A DNA stretch of 64,000 nt from Ramlibacter henchirensis. GTDB lineage: Bacteria > Pseudomonadota > Gammaproteobacteria > Burkholderiales > Burkholderiaceae_C. The position numbers were made by a program, and so were the translations under genes. Each line of letters begins with the position of its first letter. The first letter of the stretch is position 1. Positions 52,667 through 61,417 of the stretch are shown in pieces. Below the pieces are notes generated by a model. The model was not told the origin of the DNA. It did not search any database and worked only from the letters and a program-made list of their open reading frames with translations. The DNA lies in contig NZ_SMLM01000002.1 in assembly GCF_004682015.1 (NCBI RefSeq), positions 806,001-870,000 on the forward strand, given 5' to 3'.

Positions 52667-53530
52667 TCAGCTGCGCGCGCCCGCGTTGAAGCGTTCACGC
52701 AAGTCGTTCCACTCGTCGGAGCCGAAGCGCTGAAACAGTTCGCCGACTGTCATGCCTGCGTCGGGCGGCAGCCCCGTCGAGCGCAGTTGCGCGAGTGCCG
52801 CTTCCCCGGCTTTCACGGCCGCCATCAACATGAGCCCGGGCACGATGGCGAGCTTGTATCCCATCTCTTCCGCTCGTTCCATGCTGATGGCGGGCGTCTT
52901 GCCGCCCTGGACAACGTTCAGCAGACACGGGCCCTGGATCTGCGTGGGGATGGCAGCGAGTTCCTCCAGGGACTGCGCGGCTTCCACGAACGCGATGTCC
53001 GCTCCAGCGCGAAGCGCGGCATTCGCGCGCCAGATTGCCTCATCCAGGCCAAGCGTTGCCCGCGAATCGGTGCGCGCGATGATGACGAAGTCAGCCGAGC
53101 GCCGAGCTTCCGTGGCGGCGCGGATCTTGGAAACGAACTCCTCTCGCGGAATCACGACCTTGCCGTCGAGGTGCCCGCAGCGCTTCGGCGACTCCTGGTC
53201 CTCGATGTGGATTGCCGCCACGCCACGCGCTTCATAGGCTCTGACCGTGCGCGTGACGTTCAGCTCGTTGCCGTAGCCGGTGTCGGCATCCGCGATCAGC
53301 GGCACTTCCACCGCCGCTGCCATCCGGGCGGCGTTTTCCACCATTTCACTCATGGAGAGCAGACCGAAGTCGGGGAAGCCGCATGCGGCCGAGGTTCCGG
53401 CGCCGGTCATGTAGACGGCGCCGAACCCAGCCTGGGCGATCAGCCGCGCGCCGACGGCGTCGTAGGCGCCCGGAGCGACGAGCATCCGGCGCGAGGCAAG
53501 CTGCTGGCGCAGCGAGGCAGATGGACTCAC
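52667..53530 (-). CDS. PEP mutase/isocitrate lyase-family C-C lyase
   Basis: Lyase of 287 residues from GTG 53530 (VSPSASLRQQL). The Mg2+-binding DADTGYG is at 81-87 and the catalytic Cys loop KRCGH at 116-120. The Cys indicates a true lyase (methylisocitrate, 2,3-dimethylmalate or similar) rather than PEP mutase. It would cleave a substituted malate into pyruvate or an oxoacid plus a short acid. It leads the minus-strand run with Bug, leuC, leuD, Bug and dioxygenase and is divergent from gntR. Confidence 0.92.
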   Translation of the reverse strand: MSPSASLRQQLASRRMLVAPGAYDAVGARLIAQAGFGAVYMTGAGTSAACGFPDFGLLSMSEMVENAARMAAAVEVPLIADADTGYGNELNVTRTVRAYEARGVAAIHIEDQESPKRCGHLDGKVVIPREEFVSKIRAATEARRSADFVIIARTDSRATLGLDEAIWRANAALRAGADIAFVEAAQSLEELAAIPTQIQGPCLLNVVQGGKTPAISMERAEEMGYKLAIVPGLMLMAAVKAGEAALAQLRSTGLPPDAGMTVGELFQRFGSDEWNDLRERFNAGARS

Positions 53531-53552
53531 GGGAGTTCTCTTGCTGAAGTTG

Positions 53553-53568
53553 TACTGTTGTTATAGTA
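53553..53568. promoter_or_regulatory. AT-rich inverted repeat in the lyase/gntR divergent promoter
   Basis: TACT-GTTGTTAT-AGTA, inside a notably AT-rich stretch (53548-53577) in otherwise GC-rich DNA. It is just upstream of the lyase start and 95 bases before gntR. It is a likely GntR operator or promoter core. Confidence 0.45.
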
Positions 53569-53662
53569 TTATTAACTCCCGTCGGAGTCAAGGGCGAGAT
53601 CCGCAGGTTCGGAATGCCCTCGCTAAGCTTGATCGCTGCTCAGATGCCACCTGCACCTCAAC

Positions 53663-54526
53663 ATGAACCAGTTCATTTCCTCCCGCGAGACAGCCGTGGC
53701 CCGTTCCGCCGGAATGGCGCTCCATCGCCAGTTGTTCATGGTGCTGCGCGACGAGATCGCTCGCGGGGTGTATGCGGACGCCGGTGCGCTCCCAAAAGAA
53801 GAAGACCTCTGCGCGCGCTTCGGGGTCTCGCGCATCACGGTTCGCCGGGCACTCGCTGACCTGGCGGTACTCGGGCTGGTAGAGCGGCGCCACGGTCGAG
53901 GCACCTACGTCACAGGCGGCCCACAGCAGGTGCGCTCGATGCCCACCCTAGGTGTGCTGGATTCGCTGCGCAAGGTGGCAGTCGAAACGGAGGTTCGCGT
54001 GCTGCACACCCAGCGTGTCGCTCCCTTTCCGGACATTGCAGCGCTGCTGCGCCTGGCAGCTGGCGAGCCCGCCTTGCATGTCTTCCGGGTGCGAAGCTCC
54101 AACGGGGTGCCGATCATGTTCACCGAGGCCTGGGTGCCCGGCAGCGTGGGCAAGCGGATCACTCCTGCTGCGATGCGCAAGGGGGCACTGTACGAAATCA
54201 TGCAAGACCTCGGCGTGCAGTTCGGCCGCGTTGTTCAGGAGATCTCCGCCCAGGCGGCGAGCCCTGACGTGGCCGCGCACCTGCAGGTAGAGCTTGGCGC
54301 GCCACTGATCAAGCTGGTACGCCTCATGCACGACCGGGACGCGCGCCCCGTCCAACATCTGACCGCCCTGTTGTCGCCCGAACGCAGCCGGATCCTGATG
54401 GACATCCCGGGCGACAAGATCAACACGCTGGACGCGGGCCGAATCGTGCATGACAGCCCCGCCGGACCCGGCAAAGACCCCCTACGTACGGGTACCCGGA
54501 CTCCATCGGAAGGACTGAAGAAATGA
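53663..54526 (+). CDS. GntR-family regulator, HutC subfamily
   Basis: Regulator of 287 residues. The winged helix is at about 20-85 (YADAGALPKEEDLCARFGVS then ITVRRALADLAVLGLVERRHGRGTYV). The UTRA effector domain follows (VAPFPDIAALLRLAAGEPALHVFRVR to LTALLSPERSRILMDI). The last 40 residues, polar and Pro-rich, extend beyond the usual end. The stop overlaps the SDR start (ATGA). It is divergent from the lyase operon, so it probably represses that and itself until a carboxylate binds. Confidence 0.93.
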   Translation: MNQFISSRETAVARSAGMALHRQLFMVLRDEIARGVYADAGALPKEEDLCARFGVSRITVRRALADLAVLGLVERRHGRGTYVTGGPQQVRSMPTLGVLDSLRKVAVETEVRVLHTQRVAPFPDIAALLRLAAGEPALHVFRVRSSNGVPIMFTEAWVPGSVGKRITPAAMRKGALYEIMQDLGVQFGRVVQEISAQAASPDVAAHLQVELGAPLIKLVRLMHDRDARPVQHLTALLSPERSRILMDIPGDKINTLDAGRIVHDSPAGPGKDPLRTGTRTPSEGLKK

Positions 54527-55299
54527 GCATCCAGGAACAATTGTTCAGCCTCTCCGGGAAGACGGCCTTCATCTCGGGCGCGTCGAGCGGTATCGGCCAG
54601 CACACGGCTCGGACGCTGGCCAGGGCGGGAGCGCGGGTGGTGCTCGCCGCCCGCCGCGAAGACAAGCTCGCGCATGCCGTTGAAGGCATGCGTGGTGAGG
54701 GCTTGGCCGCATGGCCCGTGGCGCTCGACGTCACACAGCCGGCGAGCATCCTTCAGGCGTGGGGCAAGGCTGAACAGCTCCTCGGCAGCCCTATAGACGT
54801 CCTGTTCAACTGCGCAGGCATCATCTACGTGGAGCGATTCCTGCTGCAGGACGCCGAGGAAGTGCAACGCGTGTTCGACACGAACCTGAAGGGCGCGTTC
54901 CTGCTTGCACAAGAGGCTGCGAAGCACATGGCGCAACGTGGGTCGGGCTCGATCATCAATGTCGCGTCGACGTCGGGCTTGCGCGCGGCGGGTCGGCTGG
55001 CAAGCTATGGCGCGAGCAAGGCGGGGCTCCTGCATCTCACCTCGATCATGGCGCTCGAACTCGCATCCAAGGGCGTCCGCGTGAACGCACTGGCACCTGG
55101 AAACATCGAGACGGACATGCACGATCAGTTCGAAGACGCCGGCTTGGCTGAGCACATCCGGCAACGCATTCCGCAGCGGCGCTTCGGCGACATGGGTGAC
55201 CTGGACGGAGCGAGCCTGCTGCTCGCAGCGGACGCGGGTCGGTACATCACCGGCGCCGTGATTCCGGTCGACGGGGGCCAGCTTCTCACCTGGATGTGA
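54523..55299 (+). CDS. SDR-family oxidoreductase
   Basis: Short-chain dehydrogenase of 258 residues. It has SGASSGIGQHTARTLARAGA near 18-37, NCAGIIYVERF, and the catalytic YGASK near 165, with the closing ITGAVIPVDGGQLLTWM. Its start overlaps the gntR stop, so the two are co-translated. Codons for residues around NCAGIIYVERFLLQD to QEAAKH are repeated in degenerate form at 55855-55976. The alcohol or hydroxy acid substrate is unknown but should belong to the leuCD/lyase pathway. Confidence 0.93.
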   Translation: MSIQEQLFSLSGKTAFISGASSGIGQHTARTLARAGARVVLAARREDKLAHAVEGMRGEGLAAWPVALDVTQPASILQAWGKAEQLLGSPIDVLFNCAGIIYVERFLLQDAEEVQRVFDTNLKGAFLLAQEAAKHMAQRGSGSIINVASTSGLRAAGRLASYGASKAGLLHLTSIMALELASKGVRVNALAPGNIETDMHDQFEDAGLAEHIRQRIPQRRFGDMGDLDGASLLLAADAGRYITGAVIPVDGGQLLTWM

Positions 55300-57345
55300 C
55301 CCGCACTTCAGCCGTCGGCGGCCGCAGCGTGATGCAGTACGTTCGCCGTGAATCTCGGACTCTCACCGACGGACTCGCAATGCGTAGGTCTTGGCTCAGG
55401 AGCTTCGACGCGGCCACCTTAGGGGAACAGCTCGGGGAACGCTCCGGTGCTCCCTACCCTGCACACATCGCCCGTCGGAGATGCAGGTGCGTCCAATTCG
55501 TTCCACCACGGACAGTTCGAACCAGGGCTAGTGCCTCGTCGTCTCGGAAGGCTGGAGCGGTTCGCTCCGAGCCGGGGCAAGGGCGCGGTGCCCCGAGTGC
55601 CCCGCAGGGCTGCGCGCGCTCGTCAGCTCAATCAGGCGTGCTCGGCAGAGGTAAGTACCAGCTCGCAAGTCCAGTCGCCAACGTAAGAACGGCCGCCTGA
55701 TCTCTTGAGTCCAGTTGCCGGAAGCACTCCAACAAGCGTGCCTTCGCGGTCGTCCGCCGCCCGCTCCGCAGGTTGTAGAAATCGCCGCTCGCGCCTGCCG
55801 AGCCAACTCGACGAAAACGGGACCGCCGCCGAGGTCATGCGTCAGGTGCCGATCTCAATTGCGCGGGCATCATCTACGTCGAGCGCTTCCTCTCGCAGAA
55901 CCCCGAGCAAGTGCAGCGCGTGTTCGACACGAATTTGAAGGGTTCCTTTCTGCTGGCGCAAGAGGCCGCAAGGCACCCCGGCGCAGCGACCTCAAGGATT
56001 ACACCAGGGGCTTCGAGGCCTTGCCGCCGTATGCTGAAGCACTCATCGGAGTGTTGATGGAACACCGCTCATATGGAGTCCGTGCCCCAGGTATACGTTG
56101 ACAGCCGGAAGACCCACTCAAATGCCTCTCCCCACGATTAATGGACACCACTTGAACTATTCCGCTGCGGCAGCCTCACCAAGCAGGCAGTCCTTGTGAC
56201 TGGATACACCAAATGGCCTCTGCTCCGCCGGGTAGCCGAACACTTCCGTCCTGCGTGCGACGCTCTTACGTAGGCGGTGCTCGAAGATCCGGTGCGCTGG
56301 CTGTCGCACGAATCGCTGGCGGGATGGCCAGTCCTTGCAGGCTCCAGAAGCACTCCACCCCATGTCGTGTCCGCGGTCTCAAGGCAGCGTCGGCGAAGGC
56401 AGATGTCGAGATGACGCCGCAGTAGAGACAATCAGATCCAGCCTGGAGACGGCGGAGAGCTAAGGCGCGCTAACCTCAATTTGGTCCCCCGTACGGGTGC
56501 GGCAGGAACCACCGTTCAGATCCCTCGACGTGACCTTCGGGAAACCAGGAGCGTCGCCTAAACGCGCAGAAGCTTCGGCCCGCCGTACGCGCCGGGGGTC
56601 CGGAAAGAGCACGCGGACCGTGCGCTCCGGGTCGAGCTTGAACCCCTCCGCGCAGGTCGATGCGACAGCGCGTCGAGCGCGATCGTCCGCTTCAGGTCGC
56701 GTCCATGGAACAGGTTGCCCGCGATGAGATCCGGCCAGTCGGTGAGGATGCGCCGCCCTGCACGGCGCCACCGACATTGTCGCGACACGTTGGTGAAGAC
56801 GCGCGCGTACTTACCTGAGCAGTGGCTCCGATTCTCTAAAAAGCTTTTCCGGATTTTTAAGTGGATTCCGTGAAGCTGCCAAGGGTGCAGAAATGTCAAC
56901 GGCGGCGAGCGTCGCTTGCGACGAACGCACGACGCGGTGGGCAGCGCGAATGGACGCATACGACCCATGCCGGCCGCGTGGAAACGCTTGCCGCGCGCGC
57001 CCGAGCTGGTGGAGGCCTGGAATCGGATGCAGCGCTCGGTGCGGCAGGCTCTCGAGGGCCAGCGCAGCGGCACCCGCGAGGCGTACCTGCTGGACCACTA
57101 TGGAACTACGGCGGCCGCGATGGTCGCGCATCACCTGAGCATGCCCCGCATGTGAGCTGTCTAAATTGCTCGGGCCCCCGCCGTGTGCGCGACCGAGAGG
57201 TCCGCAGCGACGCCCCATCGAAATTGGTTATAGCAGGTGGGGGCACTTGATATTGGCAGCGTGCAGCTTACGCGCCTACAGTCCCTGACGTCCAAGCCGT
57301 GCGAATGCACCGCCCGGCTTATCACATCGCAGGAAGGCGGACACA
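55300..57345. other. About 2 kb without an intact gene
   Basis: Between the SDR and the CMD-like gene no complete coding region is recognised. It contains the leuC/SDR chimeric remnant at 55802-55976. Other open frames are short and rich in Arg, Ser and Pro, as chance frames are. A plus-strand frame at 56916-57155 (PRAPELVEAWNRMQRSVRQ) looks protein-like but matches no family I can name. The segment is probably debris from duplication and deletion. Confidence 0.6.
55802..55976. pseudogene. Chimeric remnant: leuC fragment joined to SDR fragment
   Basis: Bases 55802-55854 match the leuC N-terminal coding region at 51430-51482, with few mismatches (ACGAAAACGGGACCGCC, then GAGGTCATGC and CAGGTGCCGATC). 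Directly after, 55855-55976 matches the SDR at 54809-54930 (GCATCATCTACGT and CGTGTTCGACACGAA). The two pieces come from genes about 3 kb apart and in opposite orientation in the intact cluster. Neither encodes a usable protein. Confidence 0.75.
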
Positions 57346-58257
57346 ATGGCAGTCGTTAAACCAAAGACCGAAATGGTGGCGCAAGGTCATCATGTTCACA
57401 GCCTCTATGTGGGCGAATTCGACCCAGATTTCATCAACAACCCGCATGTCACATCTCGGAGCATGCACAACGAGGGCTTCAGTCCCGAATTCTTGGACGA
57501 GGCGCTTGAGCAGGTGCAGTACCCGTTGTTTGGGAGGTGGGGCCTGATCGGGGAAAAGGGGGGCAACGACATCTACGCAGATCGCTGCAGTGTGTACATC
57601 TTCGGCCAGTACTACGGACGTGACGGGCTGGACCTGAAGACGCGCGGCCTTCTGGTCGTTTCCGCATTGGGCGTGCTGATGCGCGAAGGTGTGCTGCCTA
57701 CATGGACGAATGCGTGCCGCAATCTCGGATGGTCGGAAGACCAACTCAAAGAACTTGGTGCAGTCATCTCCCATGTGGGCGGTTTCCCCGTATCGCGCGG
57801 TTCCTTGATGATGATGGACGAAGTCTTCGAGAAGCGACGCAACATCACTGGCGAGCAGGCAGGCACCGGACCTAGCCGCGAAACGCGCCGCGACCTTTAC
57901 GTTGAAGCCTGCAAGATGGCAGAGACCCTGTTTGGTAATCCTGACGGGGACTTCGATGATATCTCCTTGCCGAAGGGAGACAACTTCCGAAAGCAGATGG
58001 TAACGTGGGTATTCGGCTACCTCTTCACGGAGCGCAACTTAATCCCGCTGCGTGCGAAGGTGCTGTCCGTCATCGTCATGAGCACGGTGATCGGCCGAAT
58101 CAAGATGGCCCGGCGCTGGATGGGCGCTGCCAAGCGAATCGGCCTCTCTCGCGTTGAGGTGCAGGAAAGTATCCTCACCACAGCACTTTACGGCGGCTGG
58201 CCCGCCGCGAACGAGGCGCTCGAGGCGCTTGCCGCAGAGTGGCCCACGCAAGCTTGA
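57346..58257 (+). CDS. Two-domain carboxymuconolactone decarboxylase-like protein
   Basis: Protein of 303 residues with two CMD-like helical units. The first has GLDLKTRGLLVVSALGVLMREG (about 97-118) and the second LIPLRAKVLSVIVMSTVIGRIK (about 233-254), each followed by a long helix. ExxxCxxH motifs typical of AhpD are not seen, so a peroxidase role is unlikely. It leads a plus-strand run with two cupins and a ketosteroid-dehydrogenase-like flavoprotein. Opening or processing of a lactone or ring product is plausible; the substrate is unknown. Confidence 0.85.
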   Translation: MAVVKPKTEMVAQGHHVHSLYVGEFDPDFINNPHVTSRSMHNEGFSPEFLDEALEQVQYPLFGRWGLIGEKGGNDIYADRCSVYIFGQYYGRDGLDLKTRGLLVVSALGVLMREGVLPTWTNACRNLGWSEDQLKELGAVISHVGGFPVSRGSLMMMDEVFEKRRNITGEQAGTGPSRETRRDLYVEACKMAETLFGNPDGDFDDISLPKGDNFRKQMVTWVFGYLFTERNLIPLRAKVLSVIVMSTVIGRIKMARRWMGAAKRIGLSRVEVQESILTTALYGGWPAANEALEALAAEWPTQA

Positions 58258-58268
58258 CAGGAGCCTCC

Positions 58269-58655
58269 ATGAAACTTCAAACGACCATCAAACATGCGCC
58301 CAGGGACGGAACGGGCTTCGACCGCGGCCTGCGCGAATTCTTCGAATACCGTGATACGGGAGTCAACGACGCCACTGGCGGGATGTTCGGAGCGCATGTG
58401 ATCCGTGCGATCCCAGGCAAGGAAGCGAAGCCTACCTGGCACACCCATACGGTCGGTTTCCAACTCTTTTACGTGCTGAAAGGCTGGGTCGAGTTCGAGT
58501 ACGAAGACATCGGCAAGGTCATGCTGGAAGCCGGCGATTCCGCATTCCAGCCACCGGGCGTGAAGCATCGGGAAATCCGCCACAGCGACGACCTCGAGGT
58601 GCTGGAGATCGTGTCGCCCGCAGGGTTCGGAACGGCCGTCGTAGACGAGCTCTGA
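58269..58655 (+). CDS. Small cupin protein
   Basis: Single-domain cupin of 128 residues. The metal-site motif is THTVGFQLFYVLKGWVEFEYED, with His residues in WHTHT, and the second motif is GDSAFQPPGVKHREI. It follows the CMD-like gene by 11 bases and precedes another cupin by one base. It may be a dioxygenase, isomerase or dehydratase; no reaction can be assigned. Confidence 0.88.
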   Translation: MKLQTTIKHAPRDGTGFDRGLREFFEYRDTGVNDATGGMFGAHVIRAIPGKEAKPTWHTHTVGFQLFYVLKGWVEFEYEDIGKVMLEAGDSAFQPPGVKHREIRHSDDLEVLEIVSPAGFGTAVVDEL

Positions 58656-58656
58656 C

Positions 58657-59022
58657 ATGGCGACGATGTACAACTGGAACGAGATGCCGCGCGAAGTGGT
58701 GCGGCAGGGCGTGGAGCGCTGCGGTTTTCGCGGCGAGGACAGCATCCTCGTGATGAACTGGCTCTCTCCGGGGCTTGATGTGCGACCGCACCAGCACGAG
58801 TTCGAGCAACTGGTCGTCTGCGTACAAGGTAGATTCAACTACCACGTGGGCAATGAAGTGTTCTACATGACGCCAGGATGCATGCTGCGTGTTCCACCGC
58901 GTGTGGTGCACTACGTGGAACCGGTGGGCGACGAGGTCGCGCTCAATCTGGACGTTTTTGCGCCGATGCGAGACGACTACAAGCACTTGGTGGAGCACCA
59001 GGCTGCGGATTTCAAATCGTGA
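58657..59022 (+). CDS. Small cupin protein
   Basis: Single-domain cupin of 121 residues. The first motif is VRPHQHEFEQLVVCVQGRFNYH, with the HxHxxxE-type ligands, and the second GCMLRVPPRVVHYVEPVGDE. It starts one base after the previous cupin stop. The two cupins are not close copies, so they could act on successive intermediates or as a heteromer. Function unknown. Confidence 0.88.
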   Translation: MATMYNWNEMPREVVRQGVERCGFRGEDSILVMNWLSPGLDVRPHQHEFEQLVVCVQGRFNYHVGNEVFYMTPGCMLRVPPRVVHYVEPVGDEVALNLDVFAPMRDDYKHLVEHQAADFKS

Positions 59023-59041
59023 TTTACCTACTGGATTGAGC

Positions 59042-60724
59042 ATGAGCGACCGCGCTGTTACGGGGCACCCGCCCGCGGATCAGGAGACGGATGTCATAGT
59101 CGTCGGATCGGGGGCTGCGGGAATGACGGCAGCGATCCTTGCGCACGACAATGGTGCCGAGGTCGTGATCATCGAGCGTACGAATAAGGTGGGCGGCACG
59201 ACCGCCGTTTCCGGAGGCGGCATCTGGATCCCCGTGAATCACCGGATGGGTGCGCTCGGGTTTTCCGACTCGCGCGCGGAAGCCCTGACCTACCTCAATC
59301 AACTGGTCATGGGAACTACCGACCCGAAGATGCTTGAGACCTTCGTCGACACGGCCACGACGATGATCAAGTATCTTGAGGCCCATACACCGCTCGTGTT
59401 CGACGCTATGACGGCAACCGACTACCAGCCTGAGTTGCCTGGGGGCAAGTTCGGCGGCAGGTCTATGGAGCCCCAGCCTTTCGACACCAACTTGCTCGGG
59501 GAGTGGAAGACGCGCCTGCGACCGCCGAGTTCTTTCTCGTTTCCGCTAACACGGCAAGAAGCTTTCGGCGAATACGACGCTTTCTATCGGCCGTGGCTTG
59601 TGCCGCAGGATCTGGCCGCCGATCGCATGATGAAGGGCATCGTCACGATTGGCCAGGCACTGGCGGCCGGGCTCCTCAAGGCCGTGCTGGATCGCGGCAT
59701 TCCGATCTTGCTCGAATCTCGGGTACGCAAGTTGCTGATGGAGGGCGATCGGGTCGTTGGAGTGGAGGGCGAGCAGGCCGCGGGCGGTAAGATGAGCGTG
59801 CGTGCCCGCGCAGCCGTCATCCTCGCGAGCGCCGGGTTCGAGTGGAATCCACGCTTGCAGGCGCAATTCCTGCCGTCACCCATCGAGAGCCCGAATTCCC
59901 CCCCCTTCAATGAGGGCGACGGCCTTTTGATGGCAATGGAGGTGGGCGCAGACCTCGCGAACATGGCGGAGATCTGGCATTACCCCTCGTTGATGATTCC
60001 GGGCGAGACCTACGAGGGAAGGCCGCTCAGCCGCCCCACGCTCGCGGAACGAAACGGGCCGCATGTCATTTGGGTCAACGCGGGCGGACGGCGCTTCGCG
60101 AACGAGGCCGCAAATTACAACTCATTGGGCCGCGTGTTCCGCGAAATCCGAACAGATGGTCCAGTGTTCCAGAACCTGCCCGCCTGGGCAGTGATGGACA
60201 GCCAGTACCGCGCCCAATACGTGCTAGGCACCACCATGCCGGAAGATCGCGATCCTCCGTGGCTGATCAAAGCCGACTCCATAGAGGAACTCGCGCAGAA
60301 GACCGGCATAGACAGCAAGCAGTTGCTGGCGACTGTGGAGCAGTGGAACGCTGACGTGCGCGGCGGAAGGGACTCTAAGTTCCAGAAAGGTATGAGCCGC
60401 TACGACCAGTCGCAGGGCGACAAGGAGGCGACGTTTCCCAACCTCGGAACCATCGAGAAGGCGCCTTTTTATGCCGTGCAGATCCACATCGGCGCACTCG
60501 GCACAAAAGGCGGTCCGCGCACCAACACGCGCGCACAAGTGCTTCATGTTCGCGGCCAGGCAATCGACGGCCTGTACGCGGTGGGCAACGTGGCAGCGAG
60601 CATTATGGGACCCGGCTATCCCGGTCGCGGTGCCACGTTGGGACCTGGGATGACATTCGGCTACATCGCCGGTATCGAGGCGGCCAGAGAGGCGAAGCGG
60701 CTCGCCCCGAAGGTCCAACGATGA
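59042..60724 (+). CDS. FAD-dependent 3-ketosteroid dehydrogenase-like flavoprotein
   Basis: Flavoprotein of 560 residues in the fumarate reductase/KstD superfamily, which introduces or removes a C=C next to a carbonyl. The FAD motif VVGSGAAGMTAAILAHDNGA is near 20-39, VGGTTAVSGGGIWIP follows, and the C-terminal block has GTKGGPRTNTRAQVL, GLYAVGNVAASIMG and YPGRGATLGPGMTFGY, very like KstD. It starts 20 bases after the cupin, and its stop overlaps the SRPBCC gene (ATGA). Ketosteroid as substrate is not proven: other enone-forming enzymes share this pattern. Confidence 0.9.
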   Translation: MSDRAVTGHPPADQETDVIVVGSGAAGMTAAILAHDNGAEVVIIERTNKVGGTTAVSGGGIWIPVNHRMGALGFSDSRAEALTYLNQLVMGTTDPKMLETFVDTATTMIKYLEAHTPLVFDAMTATDYQPELPGGKFGGRSMEPQPFDTNLLGEWKTRLRPPSSFSFPLTRQEAFGEYDAFYRPWLVPQDLAADRMMKGIVTIGQALAAGLLKAVLDRGIPILLESRVRKLLMEGDRVVGVEGEQAAGGKMSVRARAAVILASAGFEWNPRLQAQFLPSPIESPNSPPFNEGDGLLMAMEVGADLANMAEIWHYPSLMIPGETYEGRPLSRPTLAERNGPHVIWVNAGGRRFANEAANYNSLGRVFREIRTDGPVFQNLPAWAVMDSQYRAQYVLGTTMPEDRDPPWLIKADSIEELAQKTGIDSKQLLATVEQWNADVRGGRDSKFQKGMSRYDQSQGDKEATFPNLGTIEKAPFYAVQIHIGALGTKGGPRTNTRAQVLHVRGQAIDGLYAVGNVAASIMGPGYPGRGATLGPGMTFGYIAGIEAAREAKRLAPKVQR

Positions 60725-61305
60725 TTTCCGCGCAACGCGAGGTCATTGTCCGCACCCCGGCGACGGAAGTATGGGACTTCGTGAAGGAGGTCGGCAATTG
60801 GGCCGCCCAGATGCCCGGCTATGTCAGGCATGAAGAAAGCGGCTCGGACGACTCGCTGTGGACGCTAGACATTCAGATGGGCCCTTTCTCTCGCCCCGTC
60901 GAGCTGGCGGTGCATGTCGCGCGATGGCTGCCGGGCGAAGGTGCGGACTTTACGCTAAAGGCTACCTACGAGCCATTCCACGGCGAAGGTTCGTTCCGTC
61001 TATCGCCAGCGCTCGGGGGAACGACGATGCGCATGATCCTCAGCGCCGAGGTCACAGGGTCCATGAGCAAAATGTTGACTGCGATGGCCGTGCCTGTCCT
61101 CGAGCGGATCGCCAACGATTTTTCGCAGAACCTTCAATCTGCGCTGGGGGGGCCGCCGGAGGCTGCGTCGTCCACTGCGGAGACCGCCACCGCAACCGAT
61201 GATGCTGTGCGTAACGATCCTCCGGTGGGAATGGCTGCATGGCTCCGTAGGTGGGTCACGGGCATTTTTCGCCGTCGATCCGATGGCCGCACCTTCCGGG
61301 GATGA
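60721..61305 (+). CDS. SRPBCC (CoxG-like) protein
   Basis: START/SRPBCC-fold protein of 194 residues. It has IVRTPATEVWDFVKEVGNWAAQMPGY-like opening (about 9-34), typical of the CoxG group, then TMRMILSAEVTGSM and a C-terminal linker ending in a basic tail (WLRRWVTGIFRRR). Such proteins bind hydrophobic ligands or help mature metal hydroxylases. Coupled translation with the flavoprotein suggests substrate delivery or binding. The basic, Trp-rich end might touch the membrane. Confidence 0.85.
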   Translation: MISAQREVIVRTPATEVWDFVKEVGNWAAQMPGYVRHEESGSDDSLWTLDIQMGPFSRPVELAVHVARWLPGEGADFTLKATYEPFHGEGSFRLSPALGGTTMRMILSAEVTGSMSKMLTAMAVPVLERIANDFSQNLQSALGGPPEAASSTAETATATDDAVRNDPPVGMAAWLRRWVTGIFRRRSDGRTFRG

Positions 61306-61417
61306 ATCGAACAAACTCAAGAGACGTGACCGAGGAACCGAATGAAAGCCGCCCTCGCCGCGCCGACCGAGGCACGGTCAAAGATGTGACTTGGCAAGTT
61401 CAGCAACAGGAGTCCAG

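Noticed and set aside
56916..57155. 79-residue plus-strand frame with a protein-like middle
   Set aside because: No family recognised, no ribosome binding site, and it lies within rearranged debris; not called as a gene.
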